Shown: piece by piece, positions 7,948-16,035 of the stretch | Numbering within the stretch: the first letter of the stretch is position 1 | Layout: the number at the start of each line of letters is the position of its first letter | From: JALOOE01 sp964423545 | GTDB taxonomy: Bacteria > Chloroflexota > Anaerolineae > CG2-30-64-16 | Direction of reading: 5' to 3' | Length of the DNA stretch: 21,839 nucleotides | NCBI GenBank assembly: GCA_964423545.1 | Contig: CAYRFV010000068.1 | Coordinates: forward strand, 1 to 21,839 | The notes under the pieces: generated by a model | Seen by the model: only the letters and a program-made list of their open reading frames with translations | The model's database searches: none | Told to the model about the DNA's origin: nothing | Made by a program: the position numbers and the translations under genes

Positions 7948-8934
7948 TCAATCGGCGAGAATGCGCTCATCGAGCGTATGTTCCGCCACCATCTTGCGTC
8001 GGGTGTGCGTCTCGCCGCGCAGGATGAGCGATTGTGTGGTGGCATGCGCGCCCAGGTAGCGCACCCCTTCGAGCAGCGGACCGTCCGTAATGCCCGTCGC
8101 GGCGAAGAAGACCCGGTCGCTGCTGACCAGCTCATCGCCGGTCAAGATGCGCTGCGTATCGAGGCCGGCTGCCCTGAGCGCGTCGCGTTCTGCGCTGCTC
8201 TGTGGGGCCAGGCGGCCGAGCATCGCGCCGCCCGCGGCCCTCACCGCGCAGGCGCCCATCAGTCCTTCTGGAGCGCCGCCGATGCCCATCAGCAGATCCA
8301 CTCCGCTGTTAGGGGTCGTCGCCAGCAACGCGCCGACGATGTCGCCGTCGGGACTGAGCATGACGCGCGCCCCCGCGCTGCGAATCTCGGCGACCAAGTG
8401 CTCGTGCCTCGGTCGCGCCAGGACGAATACGACCAGATCGCTCACTCGCCGGCCCTTGACTCGGGCGACCAGGGCCAGGGTCCAGGCCGCCGGCGCATCC
8501 AGGCATTCGGGCGCCAGGGCCGCGCCGACCTCCTTGTCCGCCACGAGTTTGTCCATGTACACCGCAGGGCCGGGCGCCCACAGCGCGCCGCGTGGGGCGG
8601 CTGCTGCGACCGAGACCGCTGTCCCGTACCCTTCGGCGAGCAGCCGGCAACCGTCGATCGGGTCGGCCACGATATCCAGTGCGGGGCCGCGGCCGGCGCC
8701 GACAGCCTGGCCGATCGCGAGAGGGCTCTCGTGGCTGTGTGCCGCATCCTCAGCAATCACGATCCGGCCATCCATCTCGATTTCGTTGAGCATCGTGAAC
8801 ATCATCCGAGCGGCGACGCGGTCGGCTTCCTGACGGTTGTTCCGGCCCATCCAGCGGCCTCCTGCAAGCGCGGTCAGCTCGGTGGCGCGCGCCAGATCGA
8901 AACCGATATACCGGGGAAGACGAATGTCTGCCAT
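7948..8934 (-). CDS. glpX: Class II fructose-1,6-bisphosphatase (GlpX-type), divergent
   Basis: GlpX-family enzymes remove the 1-phosphate of fructose 1,6-bisphosphate (and sedoheptulose bisphosphate in some). The protein has 328 residues from the ATG at 8934. Against remembered E. coli GlpX, metal and substrate positions are kept: Asp38, Glu62, Asp91, YMDKL (from Tyr126), RPRH, SPDGD and GIGGAPEG with Glu223. Changes: the GEGE segment is AEDA, the second acid is Asp94 rather than Glu, and the residue matching the catalytic Thr of DP(I/V)(E/D)GT is Cys96 (DPIDGC). I chose 8934 because GAGGT stands three bases before it; a GTG at 8955 is in frame but lacks such a site. It starts 26 bp after the SulP stop and ends the operon before a terminator. 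Its true substrate may differ from fructose bisphosphate. Confidence 0.88.
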   Translation of the reverse strand: MADIRLPRYIGFDLARATELTALAGGRWMGRNNRQEADRVAARMMFTMLNEIEMDGRIVIAEDAAHSHESPLAIGQAVGAGRGPALDIVADPIDGCRLLAEGYGTAVSVAAAAPRGALWAPGPAVYMDKLVADKEVGAALAPECLDAPAAWTLALVARVKGRRVSDLVVFVLARPRHEHLVAEIRSAGARVMLSPDGDIVGALLATTPNSGVDLLMGIGGAPEGLMGACAVRAAGGAMLGRLAPQSSAERDALRAAGLDTQRILTGDELVSSDRVFFAATGITDGPLLEGVRYLGAHATTQSLILRGETHTRRKMVAEHTLDERILAD

Positions 8935-8960
8935 GTTACCTCGTATCCGGTGCACCGATG

Positions 8961-11186
8961 CTACGCGATCTCGTCCACCGCTTCCAGGAGTTTGGCGGCT
9001 TCCCAGCCCAGCATCCCACCCCGCAGGAATGCGACATGCCTCCCGCCGCGCTGCGACACCAGGGCCGCAACCCGACTGCTGCGCCGCCCGCTGCGACAGA
9101 CGAGTATCACCAGGCGCTCCTCGCGGACCAGCTCAGCCAGGACATCATGATTCTCCGGCGACAGCAGTCCGGAGAGCGGCAGCGACCGTGCGCCGGGTAC
9201 GTGCCCTCGTCCGAACTCGCGCGGCTCGCGTACATCCACCACCAGGGGTGGGGCCGGCGAATGCAGTGCAGTCCAGACCGCCTCGGGGCCCAGTGAAACG
9301 AGCGCCGCCTCGACCTGGGGAGAGACCGGAGGAAGCCGCAGTGAATGCCGGCCGTTCTCGCTGACGAGTGGGCTCTTCGGCAGGTTCTGGCATTCCCGGA
9401 AGGCGCGCACCGGGCATTCGTAGATGCAGATCGCTGGGTCGAGGGCTTTGTGAAACAGATGGCTCACCGCGCCATCTTGGGGCAGGAAGTGATCGGGCCG
9501 CAGCTGTTGGGTGAAGCCGCTGCTCGCCATCACCTGGGAGACGGGGCTGCGCACGCGCGTCAGAAAGAGATCGCCGCCGCGTTCCCGGTAAGTGCGCAGC
9601 ACGTTCTCCAGCGCATGGATGCCGCTGATATCGATCTGCTCGATGCTCTGCATCCGCAGCAGAAGAAAGCGCTGGTCAGGATTCTCCGTCAGGTTGCGTT
9701 CGATGCACTCCTCAACGTGGCGCGCCGCGCCGAAATAGAGGTCGCCCAGAATCTCGATGATTCCGAGCTGTGGGCAGGAGGGCCGCCCGGGCTGGTGCAC
9801 CAAGTGCTCGAAGCGTTCGTCCGGCAGCACCGTGCGCACTCGCGGCGCGCTGGTCCGCAGCAGGTACTGCGCGAGCGACATGAGGATGCCCGTGAGGACG
9901 GCAAACTGCAGAGGCAGAAACAGCGTGGCGGCCAGAGTGACCACCATGATGATTCGGTCGCCGCCCGCACTGCGCCAGATGCGCGCCATCTCCTGGCGAT
10001 CAATGAGACCGACGGCCGTGACGATCAGCACCCCGGCCAACGCAGCGAGCGGGATATGGCCTGCCAACGGCGCGAAGGCCAGCATGGCGAGGAGCGTGAA
10101 GAGCCCTGAGAACGCACTCGCCAGTGGAGTCCGGCCGCCTGCGGCGAAGTTGACTGCGGAGCGCGTAAACGATCCGGAGCAGGTATACCCTGAGAAGAGC
10201 GCGCTGGCGACATTGGCCAACCCCTGGCCGACGAACTCCTGGTCGCTGTTGAGACGCTGGCGCGATTGGCCGGCGATGCTGCGTGCAATCGACATGGCCT
10301 CCACCAGTCCGATCGCAGCGATGGCGAGTGCACCGGTCGAGAGGCTCCCGATCAGCTTCAGGTCAGTCACGGGGATGGTCGCGATGGGCGGCAGCGTGCG
10401 TGGAATCTCGCCGATGACCTTGACCCCGCGGGCTTCCATCTCCAGCACGGCGCCGATCACCGAAGCAATCACAAGAGCAATCAGGGGTCCGGGCAGCGGC
10501 AGCTTGCCGCGGCGCTTCGTGCGATTCACCGATTGGATGCCCCAGACGATGGCCATGGTGATCAGCCCCAACGCCAGACTCTGCCAGTGGGTTTGGCCCA
10601 CGTGACGGAGCGTGTCGGCTAGAGTCACGAACAGATCAGGGCTGGATGGAAAGGGCAACCGCAGCAGGTGGCGCACCTGGTTGATGGCGATCAGAAGGCC
10701 AGCACCCGCAGTGAAGCCGACAATCACCGAGTCGGATACGAAGTTGACGAGAATGCCGAGCCGCGCCAGGCCCATGCCTGTGCGCAGCACTCCAACCATC
10801 AAGGTAAGCAGGGCCGCGGCAGCCAGGTATTCCGGCGTGCCTGGCGCAGCCAGGGGAAGCAAGACCGAAAGGACCAGAAGCGAAGCCGCGTTGGTCGGCC
10901 CCGTCTGCAGGTGATTGGACGAGCCCCAGAGCGCGCCCACGATCGCCCCCGCGATGGCCGAATAGAGCCCCATCTGCGGCGGCAGCTCCGCAATCAGCGC
11001 ATACGCAATGGCCTGCGGCACGATGACGAGCGCCACAGTCAGGCCGGCCAGCAGATCGGGGCGCAGGTCGGCCGGGCGATAGGCGCGCACGATCCGCACT
11101 GGGCGCGCAAAAAAGGCCGAGATGGCCTGCGCCTGCTCCAGGAGCGGCATCGCCGCACGTTCCGCTGTCAGGTTCAGGCGGTTCAT
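8961..11186 (-). CDS. SulP-family anion transporter fused to STAS and rhodanese domains
   Basis: A 741-residue inner-membrane protein. Residues about 45-450 are the SulP transport core: the start PDLLAGLTVALVIVPQAIAYA, a block of hydrophobic segments, and SGSFTRSAVNFAAGGRTPLA are typical. Residues about 469-581 are a STAS domain with QIDISGIHALE. A linker contains Cys587, Cys591 and Cys599 (ICIYECPVRAFRECQN). Residues about 621-741 are a rhodanese domain with VVDVREPREFGRGHVPGA and active-site loop CRSGRRS (Cys697). SulP proteins move sulfate, bicarbonate or other anions; the rhodanese part suggests a sulfur oxyanion, which is inference. It starts 14 bp after the upstream gene's stop, so it is co-transcribed. 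Cytoplasmic placement of STAS and rhodanese follows the family. The substrate is unknown. Confidence 0.92.
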   Translation of the reverse strand: MNRLNLTAERAAMPLLEQAQAISAFFARPVRIVRAYRPADLRPDLLAGLTVALVIVPQAIAYALIAELPPQMGLYSAIAGAIVGALWGSSNHLQTGPTNAASLLVLSVLLPLAAPGTPEYLAAAALLTLMVGVLRTGMGLARLGILVNFVSDSVIVGFTAGAGLLIAINQVRHLLRLPFPSSPDLFVTLADTLRHVGQTHWQSLALGLITMAIVWGIQSVNRTKRRGKLPLPGPLIALVIASVIGAVLEMEARGVKVIGEIPRTLPPIATIPVTDLKLIGSLSTGALAIAAIGLVEAMSIARSIAGQSRQRLNSDQEFVGQGLANVASALFSGYTCSGSFTRSAVNFAAGGRTPLASAFSGLFTLLAMLAFAPLAGHIPLAALAGVLIVTAVGLIDRQEMARIWRSAGGDRIIMVVTLAATLFLPLQFAVLTGILMSLAQYLLRTSAPRVRTVLPDERFEHLVHQPGRPSCPQLGIIEILGDLYFGAARHVEECIERNLTENPDQRFLLLRMQSIEQIDISGIHALENVLRTYRERGGDLFLTRVRSPVSQVMASSGFTQQLRPDHFLPQDGAVSHLFHKALDPAICIYECPVRAFRECQNLPKSPLVSENGRHSLRLPPVSPQVEAALVSLGPEAVWTALHSPAPPLVVDVREPREFGRGHVPGARSLPLSGLLSPENHDVLAELVREERLVILVCRSGRRSSRVAALVSQRGGRHVAFLRGGMLGWEAAKLLEAVDEIA

Positions 11187-11200
11187 TCCCGCCCATTATA

Positions 11201-12322
11201 TCACAAGGCGCCTCGCAGCAGCTTCTCTTTGCTGTGCATGTAATGCTGGAAGTTGGGCCAGCTCACATCAGGCGGAACGGTGTGATCGACCGCGGGAATG
11301 AAGCCGCCTTCCTCGATCAGCGGCGCCATCGATCGCAGATGGGCGTCGATCGCCTCCGGCCCTTCGGCAAGGATGCGCTTGTCGACGCCGCCCCAGAGCC
11401 GCAGACCCCGCCCGAATTTCTTGCGCAGCCGCACCGGATCCTGGTCCGACGCCCGTTCCAACGGCCAAAGGACATCCACGCCGGCTTCCATGAAGAGCGG
11501 GACGACCGCCTCCGGGTTGCCGTCGGTGTCGATGGCCACATAACGGCAGCCATGGGACTTGTAGAACTCGATCACGCGTTTGAGCCGAGGAAAGATGAAG
11601 GTCCGGTACGCCTTCGGGCTGATCAGCGGGCCGGTCTTCATCGAGAGATCTTCGTTGAAGCAGACATACTCGACAGTCGTGCGCTCCAGCACCTTGCGGG
11701 CTGCCTCGATCAGAAAGTCAGCGTGGTGTTCCATGATTTCGTGAACCAGCGCAGGCTGATCGAAGAGCGCATAGGATAGCGGCTCCGTGCCCATCAGATC
11801 GCGCGCGAACCAATAGAACCCCAACGTGGTGCAGTTCGGTCCAAAGATGAGCGGATAGTCGCGCGTCCGCCAACTGCCGGGCCGCGTAACCCACCAGTTG
11901 GGCTCGTAGCGCTCGGGCTGGATGCGCAGGCGATGCTTGTACGCGCGCCAACTGGACAGATCGGTGACCGGGAAGCCGATATAGGTGTCCATGGACATGC
12001 GCCCGCCACGAACGGTGCCTTCCTTGAGCGCCTTGCGGATGCGGCCCCAGTTGTCCTGGAAGGTGATGGTGCGTTCATCCTCATCGAGCGTCTCCGTCTC
12101 GAAAGCCGGAATCGGGTCGCCCCTGAATCGGATGAACTCGCGCGGATCCATCCCCTGTTCGGCATCGCCGGAGAACCAGTCCCAGTGGTAGCGTGCGGGG
12201 TCCATTCCTTCGGTTTCCCACCGGTCGCGTGTCTGCGGCCACACCCCGAGCTCCCAATTCGGGACGCGGTCGACGGGCCGGTATTCCATGACTGCCAGGA
12301 AACGTTCGAGATGAGTCGGCAT
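11201..12322 (-). CDS. Uroporphyrinogen decarboxylase-superfamily protein (not HemE)
   Basis: A 373-residue cytoplasmic protein of the UroD/MtaA superfamily, recognised from RPVDRVPNWELG near the N-terminus, FGRGLRLWGGVDKRIL (from 303) and GGFIPAVDHTVPPDVSW (339-355). The RQAGR-type substrate motif of true HemE is absent, so heme synthesis is unlikely. The thiol-zinc ligands of the methyltransferase branch (His-x-Cys and a later Cys) are also absent; at those places the protein has Asp265-x-Asp267 (VAIDTDGN) and Asp346-His347. I recall such proteins in sugar-utilisation clusters of several phyla, with unknown function. The start at 12322 is supported by AGGA about eight bases upstream. It lies between a decayed gene and the SulP fusion gene in the leftward operon. 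Confidence 0.85.
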   Translation of the reverse strand: MPTHLERFLAVMEYRPVDRVPNWELGVWPQTRDRWETEGMDPARYHWDWFSGDAEQGMDPREFIRFRGDPIPAFETETLDEDERTITFQDNWGRIRKALKEGTVRGGRMSMDTYIGFPVTDLSSWRAYKHRLRIQPERYEPNWWVTRPGSWRTRDYPLIFGPNCTTLGFYWFARDLMGTEPLSYALFDQPALVHEIMEHHADFLIEAARKVLERTTVEYVCFNEDLSMKTGPLISPKAYRTFIFPRLKRVIEFYKSHGCRYVAIDTDGNPEAVVPLFMEAGVDVLWPLERASDQDPVRLRKKFGRGLRLWGGVDKRILAEGPEAIDAHLRSMAPLIEEGGFIPAVDHTVPPDVSWPNFQHYMHSKEKLLRGAL

Positions 12323-12352
12323 GGTGTATTCCTTAGGGTCGATGAGATCTCA

Positions 12353-12374
12353 GTGAGGGTCGAGCGCCCCTCAC
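12353..12374. other. Short intergenic hairpin
   Basis: GTGAGGG (12353-12359) pairs with CCCTCAC (12368-12374) around an 8-nt loop, straddling the end of the decayed gene and the leader of the UroD-like gene. There is no T-run, so at most it is a weak pause or mRNA-protecting structure. Confidence 0.4.
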
Positions 12375-12926
12375 GATTGCGGATAGCGTTCGATGCGTGC
12401 GCGGGCCGTGATGCCGTGCGCCCGCATGCGCTCGACGCGGCACTGGCGTTCGGTCACCTCGCCGATGAGGACGCTGGCCTCCGGCGTCATGCGCGATCCA
12501 GCCGTTCGGCCATCGCGTAGGTCTGCGCGGCGGAGAACTCCCACGGCTCCCACCACATCTCGGCGCCAGGCTTCAGCGCCTCCAGTGTCTCCCGCAGAAA
12601 GCCCAAAAAGCCAGGCAGTCGTTCGTGCCGCGGCACACCGTGGCAGCGCGGGCAGTCATCCGCTCCGTTGCACACCGCCGCGAGCTCGTCGACCGTGTAG
12701 AAGAGGATGCCGGCGGTCTCAGGAAACGCGTCGAAGTGCGCTGCGAACAGCTCGCGATCGAGCTGGCGCACGCTCGGGCTCTGGATGCAGGCAATCGACG
12801 CCCCGGGCGCGATGCGGCTGGCAGGCTGGCGAGCTGCTCCGATGTGCGATTGCGATTCGGGCTGCCCCAATATGCGGGGTTGCCGAGGAGGGTGGCAACG
12901 GCTGGACGACAGGGCGCAGACATCAT
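12371..12926 (-). pseudogene. Decayed gene with two frameshifts, original function unknown
   Basis: Three overlapping frames follow one another, each with GC-rich third positions only in its own segment. The first starts at ATG 12926 with GAGG just upstream (MMSAPCRPAV, LLGNPAYWGSPN). The second, to 12487, has AAVCNGADDCPRCHGVPRH and WWEPWEFSAAQTYAM. The third, to 12371, has SVLIGEVTERQCRVERMR. Both changes equal a net loss of one base (or 3n+1). The first could lie in the CCCCGGG run at 12801-12807, the second near 12490-12500 just before the TGA. The joined product is about 185 residues with a Cys-x5-Cys-x2-Cys cluster. I do not recognise the family for certain; the middle part faintly recalls proteins linked to glycoside hydrolases. 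It lies 13 bp after the creatininase-like gene, so it was an operon member. Sequencing error is the alternative. Confidence 0.6.
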
Positions 12927-12939
12927 GATCCTCGATCGA

Positions 12940-13719
12940 TCAGCCTGGCTTATGCGGCTGCCATTCGGCGAACTCGCGCAAGAAGGCGGCTACCTCCTTC
13001 ACGATGACATATAGCAGCGCCTGCCCTTTTTCTGCCGTGCCTGACTCGGGATGGCCGAAGGCGCCGGTCGTACTCAGGTGAGTGTATTCGCGCGGTACAT
13101 AGACCCGGCTCGGCCGGCTGAAGTCAGGCGCATAGAAGGCGGATCCAAACGGGATGTTCGCCCCGGCTGCTTTTTCGAGACGCACCAGTTCGGGCCGCAG
13201 GTGCAAGATCAGGCTGGTCTCCAGCTCGCAGGAGTGCGTGACCGCCTTCTGTGCCAGTTGCGGCAGCGCTGCGATCTGCTGTGCGGCCAGGTCCATGTAA
13301 CTGCCGAGCGCCAGCCAGAGGTCAGACAGGTCTCGGTGGCGCAGCATCACGTCGAGAAGCGCCTGTCGGCCCGGAACATCGTTGCCGCCATGCGCGTTCA
13401 GCACGAAGATGCGCCGAAAGCCGTCTTCTACCAGGCACTCCAGAATATGCGCCAACAGTGACACGAACAGCGCGGGCGGGATGCTGACCGTCCCTGGAAA
13501 GCTGCGATGATGCTCGGATGCCCCGACCCATAGGAGGGGCAGGCATAGCACCCGATCGCCCAACTCGGCTTCAACGCCACGCACGATCGCCTCGCAGATG
13601 AGGCTATCAGTGAGCAGAGGCAAGTGGTGTCCGTGTTGTTCGAGCGACGCCACCGGCAGGACAACGACTTTGCCGGTCAGTTGCCCGATGTCGGTATGGT
13701 GTTGTTCTCCGAATCGCAT
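12940..13719 (-). CDS. Creatininase-family amidohydrolase
   Basis: Family members are metal-dependent hydrolases of cyclic amides (creatininase) or related peptides and formamides. From the ATG at 13719 the protein has 259 residues, typical. The metal ligands are in the expected spacing: Glu27 and His29 (SLEQHGHH), Asp38 (LLTD), His110 (LNAHGGND), and the acidic residue in CELETSLIL; GHPESGTAEKG near the C-terminus is also characteristic. I chose 13719 because MRFGEQHHTDIGQ directly precedes the conserved core strand VVVLPVASLEQHG, with GGAGAG 11 bases upstream. The frame stays open to an alternative start at 13848, but those 43 residues are Arg-rich and unlike the family. The gap to the preceding oxidoreductase gene is 190 bp and shows nothing else. 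The substrate is unknown; the operon suggests an amide- or lactam-bearing imported compound. Confidence 0.9.
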   Translation of the reverse strand: MRFGEQHHTDIGQLTGKVVVLPVASLEQHGHHLPLLTDSLICEAIVRGVEAELGDRVLCLPLLWVGASEHHRSFPGTVSIPPALFVSLLAHILECLVEDGFRRIFVLNAHGGNDVPGRQALLDVMLRHRDLSDLWLALGSYMDLAAQQIAALPQLAQKAVTHSCELETSLILHLRPELVRLEKAAGANIPFGSAFYAPDFSRPSRVYVPREYTHLSTTGAFGHPESGTAEKGQALLYVIVKEVAAFLREFAEWQPHKPG

Positions 13720-13909
13720 ATGACCGTTCGCTCTCCGCATCCTGGCACCTTGCGCGCGATTGCTCGCGGCGCGTGGCCGTCCTGCCATCGTGTGTATGCA
13801 ACGCTTTTCCAAGCAGCGCCGCGTGCGGGTCGGGCGGCTTCTCTCCACGGTAGATTACTGTCTTGGAAGGAATGCAGGCGGCCATCGACTGTGCCTGTGT
13901 GCGGGTCTG

Positions 13910-14968
13910 CTATACCAGCGCGATCGCCGGATCGTCGATCCGCACGCGCCGGCCCTCGCGCGTGGACACATAGGTCGCGAGCACCATACGCAGCGAAGTG
14001 CGGCCCTCTTCTGCGGTTGCAACCGGCCCGGCACGGCCATGGAAGAAGTCGGAGATGGAGCCCGAGAGCGCAGCGATGCGGGCCCCGTGGCCCGATGGGC
14101 TAGGGATGTCGCTGGCCGTCCAGTCCTTCTTGTCGAGGGTGTACCACTTTTGGCCCACGGCCCCTGCAGGTCGCGGCACATTGCAGCTTGGCACATCGCC
14201 GTAGTTCTGGACGATGCTGCCTTTCTCGCCGATCACCTCGACCGTGTTCTCGGCCGCCACGCAGGTGAATGAGCAGACCACCTCCGCCAGCAAGCCGCTG
14301 GCGTACCGGTAGATGGCGATGCCGTTGTCGTTCGGTGCGAGCGGGTTGAGCAGCGACGAAATCTCGGCGGTGACCGATTCGGGCACGCCCAGCAGCCAGT
14401 GAATGAAGTCGACCGGGTGCGCCGCATCGTCGGCCCAGATATCGCGGTTGAGCTCAGGGGTGAAGTGCCACATGCTGGGGATATCCCACAGCTGGGACGG
14501 CAGACCGTGCCGGCGGCGCACCATGAAGACCTTACCGAGTGCACCGCCAGCCAGCAGCTTCTTGATCTCGATGTTCTGCGGATCGGTGCGCATCTGCCAG
14601 GCCATGGTAAACGGGACGCCGCACCGATCGACCGCGGCCACAATGCGGTCGGCCTGCGCCATGGTGAGCGCCAGCGGCTTCTGCAGCGCGATCATTTTGC
14701 CTGCCGCCGCCGCCTTCTCGACGACATCGGCATGCAGCGACGTCTCGGCCCCGATGACCACCGCCGGCATGTCGGACCGCGCCAGGATTTCGTCCAGGTC
14801 AGAGACACCCTGGATGCCGTACGTCTCGGCGTTCTTCTTGAGTCGCGCCGCATCGTGATCCCAGCCCGCGACCAGGCTGATGCCCAGGGCCGGGTTCTGC
14901 TTCCACTGGTTGCAGTACATGCCCACGTGACCGTGTGCAAAGCCGAGGATGCCAATGTTGAGGGTCAT
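13910..14968 (-). CDS. Gfo/Idh/MocA-family NAD(P)-dependent oxidoreductase
   Basis: A 352-residue sugar or inositol-type dehydrogenase. The Rossmann motif is at the very start (NIGILGFAHGHVGMYCN). The family's Glu-Lys-Pro motif appears as LQKPLAL (Gln96-Lys97-Pro98), keeping the Lys. A catalytic region WADDAAHPVDFIHWLLG (from 178) supplies Asp180 and His184 in the usual Asp-x3-His arrangement. The start at 14968 fits because it begins directly with the nucleotide-binding strand and GGAG lies about eight bases upstream; the longer open frame to 15061 adds an unlikely N-terminus. It follows the permease gene by 152 bp, which contain a hairpin. Role by context: oxidation or epimerisation of the sugar taken up by the neighbouring ABC transporter. 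The exact substrate is not readable from the sequence. Confidence 0.92.
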   Translation of the reverse strand: MTLNIGILGFAHGHVGMYCNQWKQNPALGISLVAGWDHDAARLKKNAETYGIQGVSDLDEILARSDMPAVVIGAETSLHADVVEKAAAAGKMIALQKPLALTMAQADRIVAAVDRCGVPFTMAWQMRTDPQNIEIKKLLAGGALGKVFMVRRRHGLPSQLWDIPSMWHFTPELNRDIWADDAAHPVDFIHWLLGVPESVTAEISSLLNPLAPNDNGIAIYRYASGLLAEVVCSFTCVAAENTVEVIGEKGSIVQNYGDVPSCNVPRPAGAVGQKWYTLDKKDWTASDIPSPSGHGARIAALSGSISDFFHGRAGPVATAEEGRTSLRMVLATYVSTREGRRVRIDDPAIALV

Positions 14969-15015
14969 GAGGTGTGCTCCGTGATGCGTGATGCTTGAGC
15001 AGGAGTCAGCAACCA

Positions 15016-15052
15016 GGCCCGGAAGGTGCGCCCTGATTGCCGCATCCGGGCC
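15016..15052. other. Intergenic hairpin between permease and oxidoreductase genes
   Basis: GGCCCGGA (15016-15023) pairs with TCCGGGCC (15045-15052); TGCG and CGCA inside extend the stem with a 3-nt bulge. No T-run follows on the - strand. It may stabilise the upstream transporter message or reduce read-through into the enzyme genes. Confidence 0.5.
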
Positions 15053-15120
15053 TCCGATCATCCGCTCGCCTGTTCAGCGTCCTGTGCGCTGCGTTCCACC
15101 TGTGGGCTGCTCGTGACCTG

Positions 15121-16023
15121 CTATTTCTCCACTCCCGTCATCACCACGCCCTGGACGAACAGCCGCTGGGCGAAGAAGAAAATCAGCACGCAGGGCAGGA
15201 GCGCCATCATCGAAGCGGCCATCATCTTGGGCATGTCCACCACACCGGCGTTCGCGGTCTGGAACATGCGCAGCCCCAGGCTGACCGGGAACTTCATCTG
15301 CGACTGGAGGTAGACCAGCGGATAGATCAGATCATTCCAGTAGTAGAAGAAGGCGAAGATCGCGACGGTCGCGATCACCGGCTTCGATAGCGGGATGAAG
15401 ATCTGCGCATAGATTCGGAAGGTGGAACAGCCATCGATGCGCGCCGCATCCTCCAGTTCGGCGGGAACTCCGAGGAACCACTGGCGGAAGAGAAAGATGT
15501 AGAACGCGTTGCCGAAGAACGCCGGCACGATGAAGGGCAGATAGGTGTCGAGCCAGCCGACAGCGCTGAACATCATGAAGTGTGGCACGATGACGACCCA
15601 AGCCGGCAGCATCAGCGTCGTCAAGTTGAGGAAGAAGAGGATGTTGCGCCCGGGGAAGCGGAGCCGGGCGAAGCCGAAGCCCGCCAACGAACTGCCGATC
15701 AGCGTGCCGATGATGCCGCCGGTGGCGATGATGAGGCTGTTCAGAACGTAGCGTGCGAAGGGGGTCTTCTGGAAGACCGCCGGATAGTTCGACCAGATGA
15801 AATCACTCGGAATCCAAACGATGGGCCAGGTCTGCACTTCCGCCAGCGTCTTCAGGCTGGTCGAGAGCATCCAGAAGAAGGGGATCATCAGCAGCACGCT
15901 GCCAGTCAACAGCAGCGCGTAGGTCAATGCCACGTGCACCGCCCGGCGACGGCTGATGCGTACTTTCGAGGTGCGCACCGTCGCTGCGGCGGGCTGACTC
16001 AACAGCTGAGTTTCGGTTGCCAT
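15121..16023 (-). CDS. Carbohydrate ABC transporter permease, MalG-like (CUT1)
   Basis: The second inner-membrane subunit of a sugar importer, 300 residues. After about 28 polar residues come six hydrophobic segments, beginning ALTYALLLTGSVLLMIPFFW. The EAA loop that docks the ATPase reads ELEDAARIDGCSTFRIYAQI, followed by PLSKP. The C-terminus LFVQGVVMTGVEK ends as MalG-type proteins usually do (QG-x-x-x-GAVKG-like). Its ribosome site AGGAAG (16032-16037) overlaps the stop codon of the preceding permease gene, with 12 bp between the coding regions, so the two are translationally coupled. No ATPase gene is in the window; CUT1 systems often share one encoded elsewhere. Confidence 0.95.
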   Translation of the reverse strand: MATETQLLSQPAAATVRTSKVRISRRRAVHVALTYALLLTGSVLLMIPFFWMLSTSLKTLAEVQTWPIVWIPSDFIWSNYPAVFQKTPFARYVLNSLIIATGGIIGTLIGSSLAGFGFARLRFPGRNILFFLNLTTLMLPAWVVIVPHFMMFSAVGWLDTYLPFIVPAFFGNAFYIFLFRQWFLGVPAELEDAARIDGCSTFRIYAQIFIPLSKPVIATVAIFAFFYYWNDLIYPLVYLQSQMKFPVSLGLRMFQTANAGVVDMPKMMAASMMALLPCVLIFFFAQRLFVQGVVMTGVEK

Positions 16024-16035
16024 GGTGCGCGCTTC

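Noticed and set aside
7717..9150. 477-codon open frame on the + strand
   Set aside because: It runs antisense to the glpX-like gene and through its terminator; its product is Arg/Ala/Pro-rich without motifs, as expected of a GC-rich shadow frame.
11195..11200. Perfect TATAAT on the - strand just before the SulP gene
   Set aside because: It sits directly after the upstream stop codon with no -35 match at a normal distance (AGCTGC there), and lies only eight bases from the ATG; coincidence in a 14-bp operon gap is more likely.
11201..12322. HemE (heme biosynthesis) assignment
   Set aside because: The HemE N-terminal arginine motif is missing, and the neighbours are sugar-transport genes, not heme genes.
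13720..13848. 43-residue N-terminal extension of the creatininase-family protein
   Set aside because: Arg-rich and unlike the family; the core strand begins soon after the ATG at 13719.
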